From an uncultured Porphyromonadaceae bacterium (lineage in GTDB: Bacteria; Bacteroidota; Bacteroidia; Bacteroidales; Coprobacteraceae), in the NCBI GenBank assembly GCA_900545915.1, contig URAV01000010.1, positions 28,441-92,440 of the forward strand: a DNA stretch of 64,000 nt, read 5' to 3'. The notes under the pieces were generated by a model that was not told the origin of the DNA, did not search any database, and saw only the letters and a program-made list of their open reading frames with translations. The position numbers were made by a program, and so were the translations under genes. How positions within the stretch are numbered: the stretch's first letter is position 1; the number at the start of each line of letters is the position of its first letter. Positions 19,858 through 28,374 of the stretch are shown one piece after another.

Positions 19858-21759
19858 ATGGATGAATGCAACTACAAAATTTTTAACAACAACCGGTTAA
19901 TGCCGAAACAGGAAAAGAAAGAAGAAAAAGAAGACGAAACATTCGACCGCTCTCAATACGAAATTTTATGGATGGCAAAAAAGGCATGGGAAAATATAGA
20001 ACCATACCGCAGACGTCGCAGACGAAACAGAAAATATACATTCGGACAACAATGGAGCGATAAAGTAACATTACCGGACGGAAGAACGATAACCGAAGAG
20101 CAATATTTGAAAGAACAAGGAAAAGTTCCTTTAAAAAATAATCTGATCCGCCAACTGATAAAAAACGTTATCGGGCAATTTCGAAGTAATCAGACTCAAC
20201 CGGTATGCATTTCCAGAGACCGGAACGAACAGCAATTAGGAGAACTGATGAGCATAGCCCTCGAATATGTTTATCAACATAACCGAATGTGGGAAATCGA
20301 CGGCAGGACTCTCGAAGAATTTCTGATCTCGGGAAGTTGCTTTCACAAAATAGTTTACGGAAAAAGGAGAAATAAAACGGATGTATGGATTAATGAAATA
20401 AATCCGAACCGAATCTTTTTTAACAATATGGAAGATAAACGACACTGGGATTGCACAATGATAGGTGAATTGCATGACGTACCTATCGCAACGATTTTAT
20501 CCAATTTTTCAGGAGGCTCTCGCAAACGGGCTTCCCGTCTTCGGGAAATTTACAGTAATGCCAATCAAGAAGAGCTGTACCGTCAATATTCAAACCTGAC
20601 CACGGAGCGGATCGACAATCTCGACTTTCTGATTCCCGGAGAAGACCACCTCTGCCGGGTAATAGAAATATGGAGGCTCGAAAATCGTGAACGGTTAAAA
20701 TGCCATGATACTTTGACCGGGAAACTTTATAAAGAAGAAATAGACCGTTTACCGGCCATCGAAACGGAAAACAGAAAAAGAATCTCCGATGCAGAAAAAG
20801 CAGGAATCGACAGTAAAGACGTACCTCTTATTCATACCGAATGGTTCATCGACCAGTTTTGGTATTATCGTTTTTTCTCTCCTTTCGGAGACATTTTGGA
20901 TGAAGGTGAGACCCCGTACTGGCACGGAGAACACCCTTACAGCATGCGGCTTTATCCGCTTATCGACGGAGAAATTCACTCTTTTGTCGAAGACATCATC
21001 GACCAGCAAAGATATATAAACCGACTGATTACATTGGTTGATTTTATCATGGGATCAAGTGCTAAAGGCGTATTGCTTTTCCCGGAAGATCAAGTTCCCG
21101 ATGGAATGACCATCGAAGATGTAGCTGAAGAATGGACACGATATAACGGGATCATCCTATTCAAACCAAAACCGGGAGCACCTCTCCCACAACAAATTGC
21201 AGTAAATTCGACCAATGTAGGCGCTTATGAACTTCTAAACTTGCAAATGCGACTGTTAGAAGATATCTCAGGCGTACATGGTGCTATGCAGGGGAAAGAC
21301 GCTCCTTCAGGAACTCCTGCCTCCCTTTATGCACAACAAACCCAAAATGCATGTCTGAATCTCATCGACCTATTCGAGTCTTACAAAACCTTCAGGGAAG
21401 ACCGCGACACGAAAATGATGAAAACCATTCAGCAATTTTATGATGAAAACCGATATTTGGAAATTGCGGGAGATAAAGCTACTGAAGGACAAATACTCGC
21501 CTCTCCGGATAAAGTTCGTAACGCCGAATTCGACATATCCATCACCGAATCCGTTTCCTCTCCGGTATATCGGGTAGCATCGAACGAATTTTTGCTGGAA
21601 CTGTTCCGAATGGGACAGATTTCTTTGGAAATGCTCCTTGAAAACGGTTCATTCCCATTTTCCGACCGCTTATTACAAAGTATAAATAAATTAAAACAAG
21701 AGACTCAACAACAAAATTCCAAAGATACTCTACCACTCAAAAAAACAGAGAATATTTAG
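19858..21759 (+). CDS. Phage portal protein (P22-like)
   Basis: A 633-residue protein with portal hallmarks: an early charged stretch (about 16-60), a NNLIRQLIKNVIGQFRSNQ block near 100 like the P22-type R-x-x-x-x-IVG-x-x-R motif, an alpha/beta body, then LEDISGVHGAMQGKDAPSG (about 476-494) and ASLYAQQTQNA. These correspond to the wing, stem and crown of dodecameric portals, through which DNA enters and leaves the head. It stands alone between the divergent beta-rich gene and host metabolism genes, without neighbouring capsid, protease or integrase. The frame is intact and a terminator follows. Confidence 0.8.
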   Translation: MDECNYKIFNNNRLMPKQEKKEEKEDETFDRSQYEILWMAKKAWENIEPYRRRRRRNRKYTFGQQWSDKVTLPDGRTITEEQYLKEQGKVPLKNNLIRQLIKNVIGQFRSNQTQPVCISRDRNEQQLGELMSIALEYVYQHNRMWEIDGRTLEEFLISGSCFHKIVYGKRRNKTDVWINEINPNRIFFNNMEDKRHWDCTMIGELHDVPIATILSNFSGGSRKRASRLREIYSNANQEELYRQYSNLTTERIDNLDFLIPGEDHLCRVIEIWRLENRERLKCHDTLTGKLYKEEIDRLPAIETENRKRISDAEKAGIDSKDVPLIHTEWFIDQFWYYRFFSPFGDILDEGETPYWHGEHPYSMRLYPLIDGEIHSFVEDIIDQQRYINRLITLVDFIMGSSAKGVLLFPEDQVPDGMTIEDVAEEWTRYNGIILFKPKPGAPLPQQIAVNSTNVGAYELLNLQMRLLEDISGVHGAMQGKDAPSGTPASLYAQQTQNACLNLIDLFESYKTFREDRDTKMMKTIQQFYDENRYLEIAGDKATEGQILASPDKVRNAEFDISITESVSSPVYRVASNEFLLELFRMGQISLEMLLENGSFPFSDRLLQSINKLKQETQQQNSKDTLPLKKTENI

Positions 21760-21783
21760 ACTCTATTCCAATACGTCAAATGA

Positions 21784-21815
21784 GAAGGTGTAATAAACAC
21801 TACACCTTCTTTCTG
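21784..21815 (+). terminator. Terminator after portal gene
   Basis: AGAAGGTGTA (21784-21793) pairs perfectly with TACACCTTCT (21801-21810) and leads into a short T-rich tract. Confidence 0.75.
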
Positions 21816-21847
21816 TAATTATTAAAAAATATATTTTAAATATCTAT

Positions 21848-22029
21848 TAAAACCTGTCTCAATTTTACTCGGGTCAGGTTTGAGAGTTTCTTTCGAGGAT
21901 GTTTTCCTATTTTTATAAGGAGGATAGCGACTATCTGACGAATGAAAACGGAAAAAAAGACTGGAAGAAAACGCAAAAATGACCTGATAATATTTTCTTG
22001 TATAGGAAAATTTAGATAGACTCTTAGTA
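21848..22029 (+). repeat. MITE-like repeat, copy A
   Basis: Full-length copy of about 180 bp. The left end is ACCTGTCTCAATTTTACTCG and the right end GGAAAATTTAGATAGACTCT. The core contains AGGAGGATAGCGACTATC. It occupies most of the 337-nt gap between the portal gene and the sugar transporter. Its right end stops about 15 nt before a TATATTTA promoter-like box at 22044-22051. Confidence 0.8.
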
Positions 22030-22096
22030 TTTCAAAAAATTCGTATATTTAGCAACTAAAAGAAAGGGATTATTTTGATATTACTGAATATCGATC

Positions 22097-23320
22097 ATGA
22101 AAAACAAATTTGATACTACAACTATTTTCAGGACACCGGACGGTCGATCTTATCTCGTCCCGTTTATTTTGGTCACCAGTTTGTTCTTGTTATGGGGATT
22201 TGCTCACGGATTGCTGGACGTGCTGAACAAGCATTTTCAACTTGCATTCACCATGACAAAAGCAGAATCGGGATTAGTACAATTCTCGACTTATATCGCT
22301 TATTTTCTTATGGCTATTCCTGCTGGTATCTTCATGAAAAAATACGGATATAAAAAAGGCATCATTCTGGGTTTATTACTTTTTGCAATCGGAGCATTTT
22401 CTTTTATCCCGGCAGCACTCATGCACTCTTCCACTCCGTTTCTGATCGCATTGTTCATAATCGCCTGCGGTTTGTGCATTCTGGAGACAGCAGCAAACCC
22501 TTACTCAACGGTTTTAGGTCCTAAAGAATCGGCCGCACAAAGAATAAATTTGTCCCAATCATTCAACGGCCTGGGCTGGATACTCGGGCCTTTAGTCGGG
22601 GGTACACTGATTTTCGGAGCTCCCGAAGGAGACTCCACCGCTCTTACCAAACCCTATATTCTTGTGGGCAGCATCGTTCTGGTAATAGGAATTTTATTTT
22701 TCTTTACGAAACTTCCCGAAATCAAGGAAGATGATGAAAAAACTCCGGTTATGACAAACATTCCGGACAAATCGATTTGGAAGCACCGCCATTTCGTACT
22801 TGCCGTAATAGCTCAGTTTGCCTACTGTGCCGCCCAAACCGGTATATTCAGTTTCTTTATCAATTACGTCACAGAACAAGACCCGAGTATCGATCCCGAA
22901 AAGGCATCAAGGATTCTGGCTTTCGGCGGAATGACTTTATTCATGGTAGGAAGGCTTTCGGGGAGTATACTGATGAAATGGACTACGCCCAATAAACTGC
23001 TTGTACTATTCTCTTTGATTTCATCCATATGCATGCTTCTGGTAATTCTCGCTCTGGGAAGAATATCATTATATGCCCTATACACGACTTTCTTTTTTAT
23101 GTCGATCATGTTCCCGACGATTTTCGCACTCGGGCTTTCGAACATGGGAACTCTTACTAAAAAAGCTTCGTCATATATCGTTATGGGCGTAGCAGGAGGC
23201 GCTTTCAGTCCTATGCTTATGGGATTGATCGGAGAGAATAACATGGCTGTCGGATTCATCGTCCCGTTCGTTGCTTTTATATATATTTTGTTTTTTGCAG
23301 CTAAAGGCTACCGCTCATAA
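22097..23320 (+). CDS. FucP-family sugar:proton symporter (MFS)
   Basis: A 407-residue major facilitator with about 12 transmembrane helices. It has family features LFLLWGFAHGLLDVLNKHFQ, FMKKYGYKKGI (loop 2-3), LETAANPYSTVLGPKESAAQ (helix 5) and RINLSQSFNGLGWILGPLVGG. These match L-fucose permease-type sugar/H+ symporters, although the substrate may be another hexose. It appears monocistronic. The gene sits between two copies of the dispersed repeat, with a possible -7 box TATATTTA at 22044. Confidence 0.85.
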   Translation: MKNKFDTTTIFRTPDGRSYLVPFILVTSLFLLWGFAHGLLDVLNKHFQLAFTMTKAESGLVQFSTYIAYFLMAIPAGIFMKKYGYKKGIILGLLLFAIGAFSFIPAALMHSSTPFLIALFIIACGLCILETAANPYSTVLGPKESAAQRINLSQSFNGLGWILGPLVGGTLIFGAPEGDSTALTKPYILVGSIVLVIGILFFFTKLPEIKEDDEKTPVMTNIPDKSIWKHRHFVLAVIAQFAYCAAQTGIFSFFINYVTEQDPSIDPEKASRILAFGGMTLFMVGRLSGSILMKWTTPNKLLVLFSLISSICMLLVILALGRISLYALYTTFFFMSIMFPTIFALGLSNMGTLTKKASSYIVMGVAGGAFSPMLMGLIGENNMAVGFIVPFVAFIYILFFAAKGYRS

Positions 23321-23340
23321 ATAAGAATAATTATCGCCCA

Positions 23341-23475
23341 AACTTGTTTAAAATTTCGGATAAAGAAACTCTCAAGCCCGGAAGAAAGCACAAAAATGAC
23401 CTGATAATATTTTTTTGTCGGAAAATTTAGACAGGCCCTCAGAGCGAACAGTCAGAAAATTAGACAGATTCTCAA
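23341..23475 (+). repeat. MITE-like repeat copy B, internally deleted, with an extra right-end fragment
   Basis: 23341-23445 keeps both ends (CTTGTTTAAAATTTC and GGAAAATTTAGACAGGCCCT) and the right arm but lacks the hairpin core. A further degenerate right end, GAAAATTAGACAGATTCTCA, lies at about 23455-23474, directly upstream of the btuB promoter. Confidence 0.6.
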
Positions 23476-23485
23476 CAATTCTTCT

Positions 23486-23493
23486 TATCTTTG
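23486..23493 (+). promoter_or_regulatory. -7 box of the btuB riboswitch transcript
   Basis: TATCTTTG matches TAnnTTTG. No clear TTTG stands at -33; that position falls in the repeat-derived fragment. Transcription would begin just before the riboswitch. Confidence 0.5.
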
Positions 23494-23504
23494 TCCCCGT
23501 ATCG

Positions 23505-23700
23505 GTTCGAGATGCCTGTAACAGGATATCGATGAAAAGGGAATCCCGTGAAAGTCGGGAACAGTCCCGCTGCTGTAATTCTCCTATATTTACGGTAAAC
23601 TACCCCCTGCCACTGAATAGAATTATTCGGGAAGGCGTTTGCCCACAGAGATAAGTCAGAAGACCTGCCATACACACAAAATGCCGTTTCTTGCGAGGAT
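23505..23700 (+). promoter_or_regulatory. Cobalamin (B12) riboswitch
   Basis: The conserved core is readable in order: GATGCCTGTAACAGG, AAAAGGGAATCCCGTGAAAG, the GGAACAGTCCCGCTGCTGTA block, and the B12 box AGTCAGAAGACCTGCC at 23654-23669, followed by a pyrimidine and GAGGATGAGACCGGC segment near the btuB start at 23731. It should repress expression of the downstream outer-membrane cobalamin uptake genes when the cofactor is plentiful. Confidence 0.93.
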
Positions 23701-23730
23701 GAGACCGGCAATACAAAAAAATTTCAGTGA

Positions 23731-25758
23731 ATGCGTAATTTCCGATTTTGCGACCCTGCTTTATTGTACGGGATAATCTTATGGTGGATTATTCTGCCGA
23801 TTCGCATATCCGGACAAACGAACGCCAAAGTCGATACGACAAAAACCTACCAACTAAAGGAAGTCGTATTCACCGGAAAAACGATAAACAGAGATGTAGT
23901 TCCGGCACAAACGCTCTCAGGCAAGCAATTAGAGAGACTCAGCGTGCATTCTGTCGCAGATGCGATCCGATACTTCTCGGGAGTACAGATAAAAGATTAT
24001 GGCGGAATCGGCGGGCTGAAGACCGTTAACATCCGAAGTATGGGAACAAATCATGTGGGTGTATTTTATGACGGTATCCAATTGGGCAATGCTCAGAACG
24101 GAACGATCGACTTGGGACGTTTCTCATTAGACAATATGGAAGCGATCACCTTATACAACGGACAGAAAAGCAGTATCTTTCAACCGGCAAAAGATTACAG
24201 TTCGGCAGGTTCGGTTTATCTGCAATCCAGAACTCCACGCTTTGAGGAAGGCAAAAAATATAATCTGAAAGCAACATTCAAAACCGGTTCGTTCGGAACG
24301 GTTAATCCTGCTATTCTTTGGGAACAAAAGCTGAACGAGAATATAAGCGGATCGGTAAGCGGTGAATATCTCTATACTACAGGACGGTATAAATTTACAT
24401 ACCGTAAAGAAGGCGGGTATGACACTACTGCCGTACGGCACAACGGAGATGTAAACGCTTTACGGATAGAAACCGGACTTTTCGGAAAAATAAAAGACGG
24501 TAATTGGAGAACAAAACTCTACTTCTATAATTCAGAACGAGGTTATCCAGGTGCTATTGTCAGAAACAAATTTTCCAATGAAGACCGGCAATGGGATTCG
24601 AACTTTTTCGTACAATCGTCATTCCGAAAAAGTTTTGCAGAACGTTATCATCTTTTAATCAGCAGTAAATACGCGTATGATTATCTCCATTATTTAGCAG
24701 ATCCGAGAAAAGATGCCTCCGTCACATACACAAACAATCATTACCGACAACAGGAAGTTTATTTGTCGGCAGCCCAGATGTATTCTATATTTGATTTCTG
24801 GAACATCAGTCTATCGACAGATTTTCAATGGAATAAACTAAATGCCAATTTGATTAATTTTGCCTATCCGAGACGTTACTCGGGATTGATAGCAATAGCT
24901 TCTTCTTTTGAAAGAGAACCGGTAAAATTACAAGCAAGTCTGTTGGGGACTTTCACAAAAGAAACCACATCATCCGTAGCCGTACCGGCCTCACACAAAC
25001 CGCAATATACCCCGACAATTATCGCATCTTACCGTCCGTGGAAACATATCGGATTAGATATAAGGGCTTTCTATAAAAAGATATTCAGAATGCCCACACT
25101 GAACGATTTATACTACACATTTATCGGCAATGTAAAACTAAACCCCGAATATACGACTCAATATAATGTCGGCGTCACATACAACAAAAACTTCAACGGA
25201 ATATTACGCATATTGGAGATACAAGCAGACGGGTACTACAATCAGGTGCGGGACAAAATCGTCGCAATGCCGACATCCAATTTTTTCCGCTGGACAATGG
25301 TCAATTTAGGAAAAGTAAAAATTAAGGGAATCGACATTGCCGCCAATGCAGGATGGCGATTCGGGACACAATGGAGCATCGACACCCGCATAAATTACAC
25401 TTACCAGAAGGCACAGGACTACACTTCTACCGACGATCTTTATTACAAAGGACAAATTCCGTACGTCCCCCTGCATAACGGATCGGCAGTCATCAATGCC
25501 GGATACAGAAACTGGGAACTGAATTACAGTTTCATATATACCGGAGAACGATATGCTTCGAGAGCCAATACCGAAGAAAACTACGTTCTTCCATGGTACA
25601 CAAGCGATTTATCTCTATCGAAAAATCTCCGATGGCACAAAACCGGAATAAGAATAACCGCCGAAATCAACAACTTATTTAACCAACAATATGAAGTCGT
25701 GCGTTCTTATCCCATGCCCGGCACTAATTTCAAACTGATATTGAATGTTACACTTTAA
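23731..25758 (+). CDS. btuB: TonB-dependent cobalamin receptor BtuB
   Basis: A 675-residue outer-membrane receptor. A signal peptide (about 1-29) precedes a TonB-box-like LKEVVFTGK, a plug domain (about 45-155; GLKTVNIRSMGTNHVGVFYDG) and a 22-strand-type barrel ending in the aromatic-rich C-terminal strand with terminal NVTL. It lies 30 nt beyond a cobalamin riboswitch, which identifies the ligand class as corrinoids. It is followed after 12 nt by a BtuG-like lipoprotein, the usual Bacteroidales pairing in which the receptor and surface lipoprotein form a capped uptake complex. No btuFCD permease genes follow. Confidence 0.9.
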   Translation: MRNFRFCDPALLYGIILWWIILPIRISGQTNAKVDTTKTYQLKEVVFTGKTINRDVVPAQTLSGKQLERLSVHSVADAIRYFSGVQIKDYGGIGGLKTVNIRSMGTNHVGVFYDGIQLGNAQNGTIDLGRFSLDNMEAITLYNGQKSSIFQPAKDYSSAGSVYLQSRTPRFEEGKKYNLKATFKTGSFGTVNPAILWEQKLNENISGSVSGEYLYTTGRYKFTYRKEGGYDTTAVRHNGDVNALRIETGLFGKIKDGNWRTKLYFYNSERGYPGAIVRNKFSNEDRQWDSNFFVQSSFRKSFAERYHLLISSKYAYDYLHYLADPRKDASVTYTNNHYRQQEVYLSAAQMYSIFDFWNISLSTDFQWNKLNANLINFAYPRRYSGLIAIASSFEREPVKLQASLLGTFTKETTSSVAVPASHKPQYTPTIIASYRPWKHIGLDIRAFYKKIFRMPTLNDLYYTFIGNVKLNPEYTTQYNVGVTYNKNFNGILRILEIQADGYYNQVRDKIVAMPTSNFFRWTMVNLGKVKIKGIDIAANAGWRFGTQWSIDTRINYTYQKAQDYTSTDDLYYKGQIPYVPLHNGSAVINAGYRNWELNYSFIYTGERYASRANTEENYVLPWYTSDLSLSKNLRWHKTGIRITAEINNLFNQQYEVVRSYPMPGTNFKLILNVTL

Positions 25759-25770
25759 CCGGATAATTTT

Positions 25771-26913
25771 ATGAAACGAATGAATATGCAAAATATTTAC
25801 CGTATCTTTCCACTTATATTTTTGTTACTGACAAGCTGCCGGGGCGATGAGCCTGTTCCCGCTCCACGAGAAATCACCGTAAGTTCGGGATTCTATCTGC
25901 TCAACGAAGGAAATAAAGGTAATAATATGGCTACTCTCGACTATTTCGACTACACCAATAATACCTATTATCTGAACATATATGCAGAGAGAAATCCGAC
26001 TGTAGTCAAAGAATTGGGAGATGTCGGCAATGACCTGCAAATATATGGGAACAGACTATATGCCGTAATTAACTGTTCTAATTTTATAGAAGTTACAGAC
26101 CTGAAAACGACAAAACACATCGGTATGATCCAAATTCCGAGTTGCCGCTATATCGTTTTCCACAAAAACAAAGCATACGTATCATCGTATGCCAGTATAG
26201 ACGGAAGCGATTTATACGCCAGACAAGGATATGTTGCCCAAATAGATACCGCCTCTTTACAAGTCGAAAAGAGAGTTGCCGTAGGGTCACAACCGGAGGA
26301 GATGGTCATCATCGGAGATAAATTATATGTGGCAAATTCGATGTGCGTTTCGACCGGAGAAATGGATCATACGGTTTCGGTAATCGACCTGAATACATTT
26401 ACCGAAATAAAAAAAATAGATGTTGCGGTAAACCTGCACCGGATGAAGGCAGATCGTTACGGTTACATTTATGTCTCGTCCAGAGGAGACTATTATGACG
26501 GGAAGTCCGATCTTTATATGATAAACAGTCGTACGGACGAAGTAGAAGGTCCTTTATCGATACCTGTCAATAATATGTGTATATCAGGAGACTCCTTATA
26601 CATTCTTGCAAAAGAATTCAATTATATTACAGGATATGCAGAAAGTGTTTATGGAATCATAGATACCCGTACTCACAAAATCCTTACCCGAAATTTCATA
26701 TCGGACGGAACCGATACTCAGATAGATATGCCATACGGTATCGCCGTAAATCCTATCAGCAAAGAAATATTCGTCACAGATGCTAAAGATTTCATTACAC
26801 CGGGAAAAGTTTACTGTTTCTCTTCTGATGGAAAAAAGAAATGGGAAGAAATAGCCGGAGAAATACCTTCGAACATTGCATTCGTATTAGAAACCAAAAA
26901 AACGGACAACTAA
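25771..26913 (+). CDS. btuG: BtuG-like surface beta-propeller lipoprotein
   Basis: A 380-residue lipoprotein with a signal peptide ending LLTSC (lipobox), then a propeller with YncE-like repeats: NRLYAVINCSNFIEVTDLKT, DKLYVANSM, HTVSVIDLNTFTEIKKID and YGIAVNPISKEIFVTDAKD. In Bacteroides, BtuG binds corrinoids with very high affinity on the cell surface and hands them to BtuB. The assignment rests on the riboswitch-btuB context plus propeller architecture; sequence identity to a characterised BtuG could not be measured. It is probably co-transcribed with btuB. Confidence 0.78.
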   Translation: MKRMNMQNIYRIFPLIFLLLTSCRGDEPVPAPREITVSSGFYLLNEGNKGNNMATLDYFDYTNNTYYLNIYAERNPTVVKELGDVGNDLQIYGNRLYAVINCSNFIEVTDLKTTKHIGMIQIPSCRYIVFHKNKAYVSSYASIDGSDLYARQGYVAQIDTASLQVEKRVAVGSQPEEMVIIGDKLYVANSMCVSTGEMDHTVSVIDLNTFTEIKKIDVAVNLHRMKADRYGYIYVSSRGDYYDGKSDLYMINSRTDEVEGPLSIPVNNMCISGDSLYILAKEFNYITGYAESVYGIIDTRTHKILTRNFISDGTDTQIDMPYGIAVNPISKEIFVTDAKDFITPGKVYCFSSDGKKKWEEIAGEIPSNIAFVLETKKTDN

Positions 26914-26972
26914 CAATATAATGATTTATACTACTTAATCGGAGAGAAGCCCATTTAAACAATATTTCTATA

Positions 26973-27133
26973 AAGCCTATCTAAATTTTGTTCAGATAGG
27001 TTTTGAGAATTTCTTTTGAGTTTTGCGAGGGGTAATAGCGGAATATCTGAATGAAAACAGGAAGACAGACCGAAAGAAAGCGTAAAGATAATCTGATAGA
27101 TTTTTCTTTATTGGAAAACTTAAAGCTCCTAAA
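26973..27133 (+). repeat. MITE-like repeat, copy C (diverged)
   Basis: The left end GCCTATCTAAATTTTGTTC and right end TTGGAAAACTTAAAGCTCCT are recognisable. The core is shortened and mutated (GGGGTAATAGCGGAATATCT). It ends 24 nt from the 3' end of the leucine-rich-repeat gene. Confidence 0.65.
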
Positions 27134-27156
27134 CAAGGATAAAATAAGCCCGATAC

Positions 27157-27792
27157 TCAATCCAAAATATAACGGATTCCCGAACGTTTTTTTAAATCGG
27201 CTATATCTTCCAAAGAAAGCTGGTTATCTCCGATATCCAAAACTGAAATTGCAGGAGAAATTTTAAATGATCGCAAAGCGTTATGTTGTGTATATAAATA
27301 GGTTAAAGAAGAACATAGACTTACATCGAGAACCGGCAGCATATTATCGGAACAGTCGAGATAGAGCAAAAATTCCTGATTTCCTATTTTCAAATTGTTT
27401 AACGTATTATGAGAACAATCTAAAGAAACCAAATAAGACAACCCTGATACATCTAACTCCTCGATCCAGTTAAAAGAACAATCAAGGTGTTCGAGCCATT
27501 TGCAAAAAGAGACATCAATATTCTCCAGACAACATTTCGGAACACGCAATTCATTGATGCATTCTCCGCAAATACGTATTACATATTCTCCCTTTCGGGT
27601 ATATGTATGGATCATATTTTTATCGCAAACACCATCTCCCCAGTCGATCATAAAATCACGTGCCGATACAGAAAGTTCGATTTCGGAATTTTCCGGAATT
27701 AAATATGTAACAAGAGTAATTACACCAAAAGTTGCGGCCTTCTTATTAACAACAGATGTTTGTCTCCTATAAATTAACGGCAAGATTTTCAT
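27157..27792 (-). CDS. Leucine-rich-repeat protein with PKD-like N-terminal segment
   Basis: A 211-residue protein. Residues about 38-75 include the IDWGDG motif typical of PKD/immunoglobulin-like domains in Bacteroidetes surface proteins. From about 80 there are leucine-rich repeats of the form LEHLDCSFNWIEELDVSG and LVSLDCSHNTLNNLKIGN, about six in all. It is unusually cysteine-rich. No signal peptide or lipobox is visible, although the first 10 residues are basic. Related proteins are usually secreted and larger, so this may be a truncated or intracellular variant. It is transcribed opposite to its neighbours and is framed by repeat copies C and D. Confidence 0.6.
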   Translation of the reverse strand: MKILPLIYRRQTSVVNKKAATFGVITLVTYLIPENSEIELSVSARDFMIDWGDGVCDKNMIHTYTRKGEYVIRICGECINELRVPKCCLENIDVSFCKWLEHLDCSFNWIEELDVSGLSYLVSLDCSHNTLNNLKIGNQEFLLYLDCSDNMLPVLDVSLCSSLTYLYTQHNALRSFKISPAISVLDIGDNQLSLEDIADLKKRSGIRYILD

Positions 27793-28082
27793 ATCACAAA
27801 AAATATGATTTCTAACACAATACCCAATAAACTATTTAATTAGTCTAAAGATTATTAAACTCAATATAATTGCCTATTACTTTAAAAACATATAAAATCT
27901 AATAATCAGGCATTTTATTGTTAAATCAGACAAATATACAAGAATTATTTATGAATTTCATCAAAAAAATTAAGAAATCAAAATACTAATAAATTGGTAT
28001 AACAAATAATAATTTCGATAACTAAGACAAATATCTAAAAATCAAAGACCAATATTTCATAATACCGTATTATTATATTATT
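27793..28082. other. AT-rich gene-less stretch
   Basis: Very A/T-rich, with stops in all frames. It probably contains the promoter of the leucine-rich-repeat gene on the minus strand; I see no convincing box. Nothing else is recognisable. Confidence 0.5.
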
Positions 28083-28262
28083 TAAGAGCCTGTCTTAATT
28101 TTCCGACAAAAAATATGATCAGTTCATTTTTGTGTTTTCTTCCGGTCTTTTTTCCCGTTTTCCCTTGTCAGATAGCCCGCTATCCTCCTCGTAAAAACAG
28201 AAAAACATACTCGAAAGAAAATCTCAAAACTGACCCGAGTAAAATTTAGACAGCCTCTAAGA
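28083..28262 (-). repeat. MITE-like repeat, copy D (inverted orientation)
   Basis: Full-length copy read as the reverse complement of copies A and F. It has terminal GAGCCTGTCTTAATTTTCCG and AAAATTTAGACAGCCTCTAA, and a core with GATAGCCCGCTATC. It ends about 40 nt upstream of the -7 box of the hybrid kinase. Confidence 0.8.
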
Positions 28263-28301
28263 TTTTCAGAAACAAGTAAGACGAAATTATAAAATACGAC
28301 A

Positions 28302-28309
28302 TATATTTG
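28302..28309 (+). promoter_or_regulatory. -7 promoter box upstream of hybrid kinase
   Basis: TATATTTG matches TAnnTTTG. There is no clear TTTG at -33. The kinase ATG is at 28375. Confidence 0.4.
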
Positions 28310-28374
28310 TATTTATTAATTGAATTGAAGCTTTCTCTAAAGAAAAATCCGACTTCTTTTCTGACAATAAAAAT

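Noticed and set aside
21848..22029. Repeat copies read as a CRISPR or a riboswitch
   Set aside because: Copies are single, far apart, in both orientations and with terminal inverted repeats, unlike an array or a gene-linked aptamer.
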